NCBI GenBank assembly: GCA_004298905.1
Contig: SCTK01000019.1
Location: 1-64,000, forward strand
Length of the DNA: 64,000 nt
Direction of reading: 5' to 3'
From: Burkholderiaceae bacterium
GTDB lineage: Bacteria; Pseudomonadota; Gammaproteobacteria; Burkholderiales; Burkholderiaceae_D
The notes beneath the pieces were generated by a model. The model was given only the letters and a program-made list of their open reading frames with translations, was not told where the DNA came from and did not search any database. Shown in pieces: positions 63,808-64,000 of this stretch (positions within the stretch are counted from its first letter, which is position 1; every line of letters starts with the position of its first letter). The position numbers and the translations under genes were made by a program.

Positions 63808-64000
63808 TCAAGCCCGTGCACTTGTTTCCGGGTCGATTGGCTGCGGCCAGTCCAGGGTGCGTGTACTGGAAAAATAATGCGCGGCGCCGGTCAGCGGATC
63901 TCGAAATGCGATCGCCCGCGCCAGCAGCTGCAAGGGCTGGGAAACATCATCCGCCTTGCACGGCAATGCCACCGGATAAAAAGCATCGTTGAGAATCGGC
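63808..64000 (-). CDS. RluA-family pseudouridine synthase, C-terminal fragment
   Basis: The last 63 codons of a gene entering from the right edge. PILNDAFYPVALP, PLQLLARAIAFRDPLTG and the aromatic end HYFSSTRTLDWP resemble the C-terminus of RluA-type rRNA/tRNA pseudouridine synthases. The catalytic Asp region is outside the window, so the exact type is open. Confidence 0.7.
   Translation of the reverse strand, partial: PILNDAFYPVALPCKADDVSQPLQLLARAIAFRDPLTGAAHYFSSTRTLDWPQPIDPETSARA

Overview
The window looks like a chromosome segment of a betaproteobacterium. The evidence is the run of families typical of that class (DUF2782, BPSS1780-type membrane protein, DUF2863, HemJ/CopD next to proA and rlmL), leuS-lptE-holA in the usual order, an elongation factor P with Arg32 beside its rhamnosyltransferase EarP, PilY1-type minor pilins, a PEP-CTERM protein, and GC-rich coding DNA with dispersed palindromic repeats. 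I cannot name the order or genus.

Layout. 1-2.0 kb is accessory DNA: the edge of an RTX-repeat gene, then a Fic-domain gene flanked by two copies of the xerD 3' end. 2.0-6.5 kb holds xerD, an O6-alkylguanine methyltransferase and valS. 6.6-9.5 kb holds a PEP-CTERM protein, an EVE-domain protein, a TauE-like exporter and a DUF2782 protein. 9.6-14.5 kb holds thrB, a membrane protein, murI and (convergent) uvrD. 14.6-20.3 kb holds a FadL-type porin, leuS, lptE and holA. 20.3-26.9 kb is a leftward minor-pilin operon pilE-fimT-pilV-pilW-pilX-pilY1. 27.1-30 kb holds proA, hemJ and rlmL; 30-32.3 kb holds the retraction ATPases pilU and pilT.

32.4-37.4 kb is the most distinctive region: yggS, proC, an Lrp-type regulator, a HigBA-like toxin-antitoxin pair, and one 732-residue ORF fusing ornithine aminotransferase to an arginine-deiminase-fold amidinohydrolase. 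If the second domain makes ornithine from arginine, the fusion plus ProC would form an arginine to proline route. 37.4-41.5 kb holds asparaginase, ubiA, a small unknown gene, dps and oxyR. 41.6-44.9 kb is a tightly overlapping operon of poorly characterised families. A HicAB module, a zinc-ribbon membrane protein, recG (carrying an in-frame palindromic repeat insertion) and ridA follow.

48.9-64 kb holds a KimA-like permease, a DUF2863 protein, efp-earP, a PhzF-like enzyme, a FIST sensor with a large PAS/GAF/GGDEF/EAL protein, rmlBACD (dTDP-L-rhamnose, the sugar donor EarP needs), a LuxR-type regulator, tRNA-Pro(UGG), and the 3' end of an RluA-type pseudouridine synthase.

A recurring theme is that the three accessory stress modules (fic, HigBA-like, HicAB) all lack a Shine-Dalgarno sequence and have a -10-like hexamer ending 5-6 nt before the start codon, as expected for leaderless mRNAs. 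All calls come from reading the sequence; no database searches were run.
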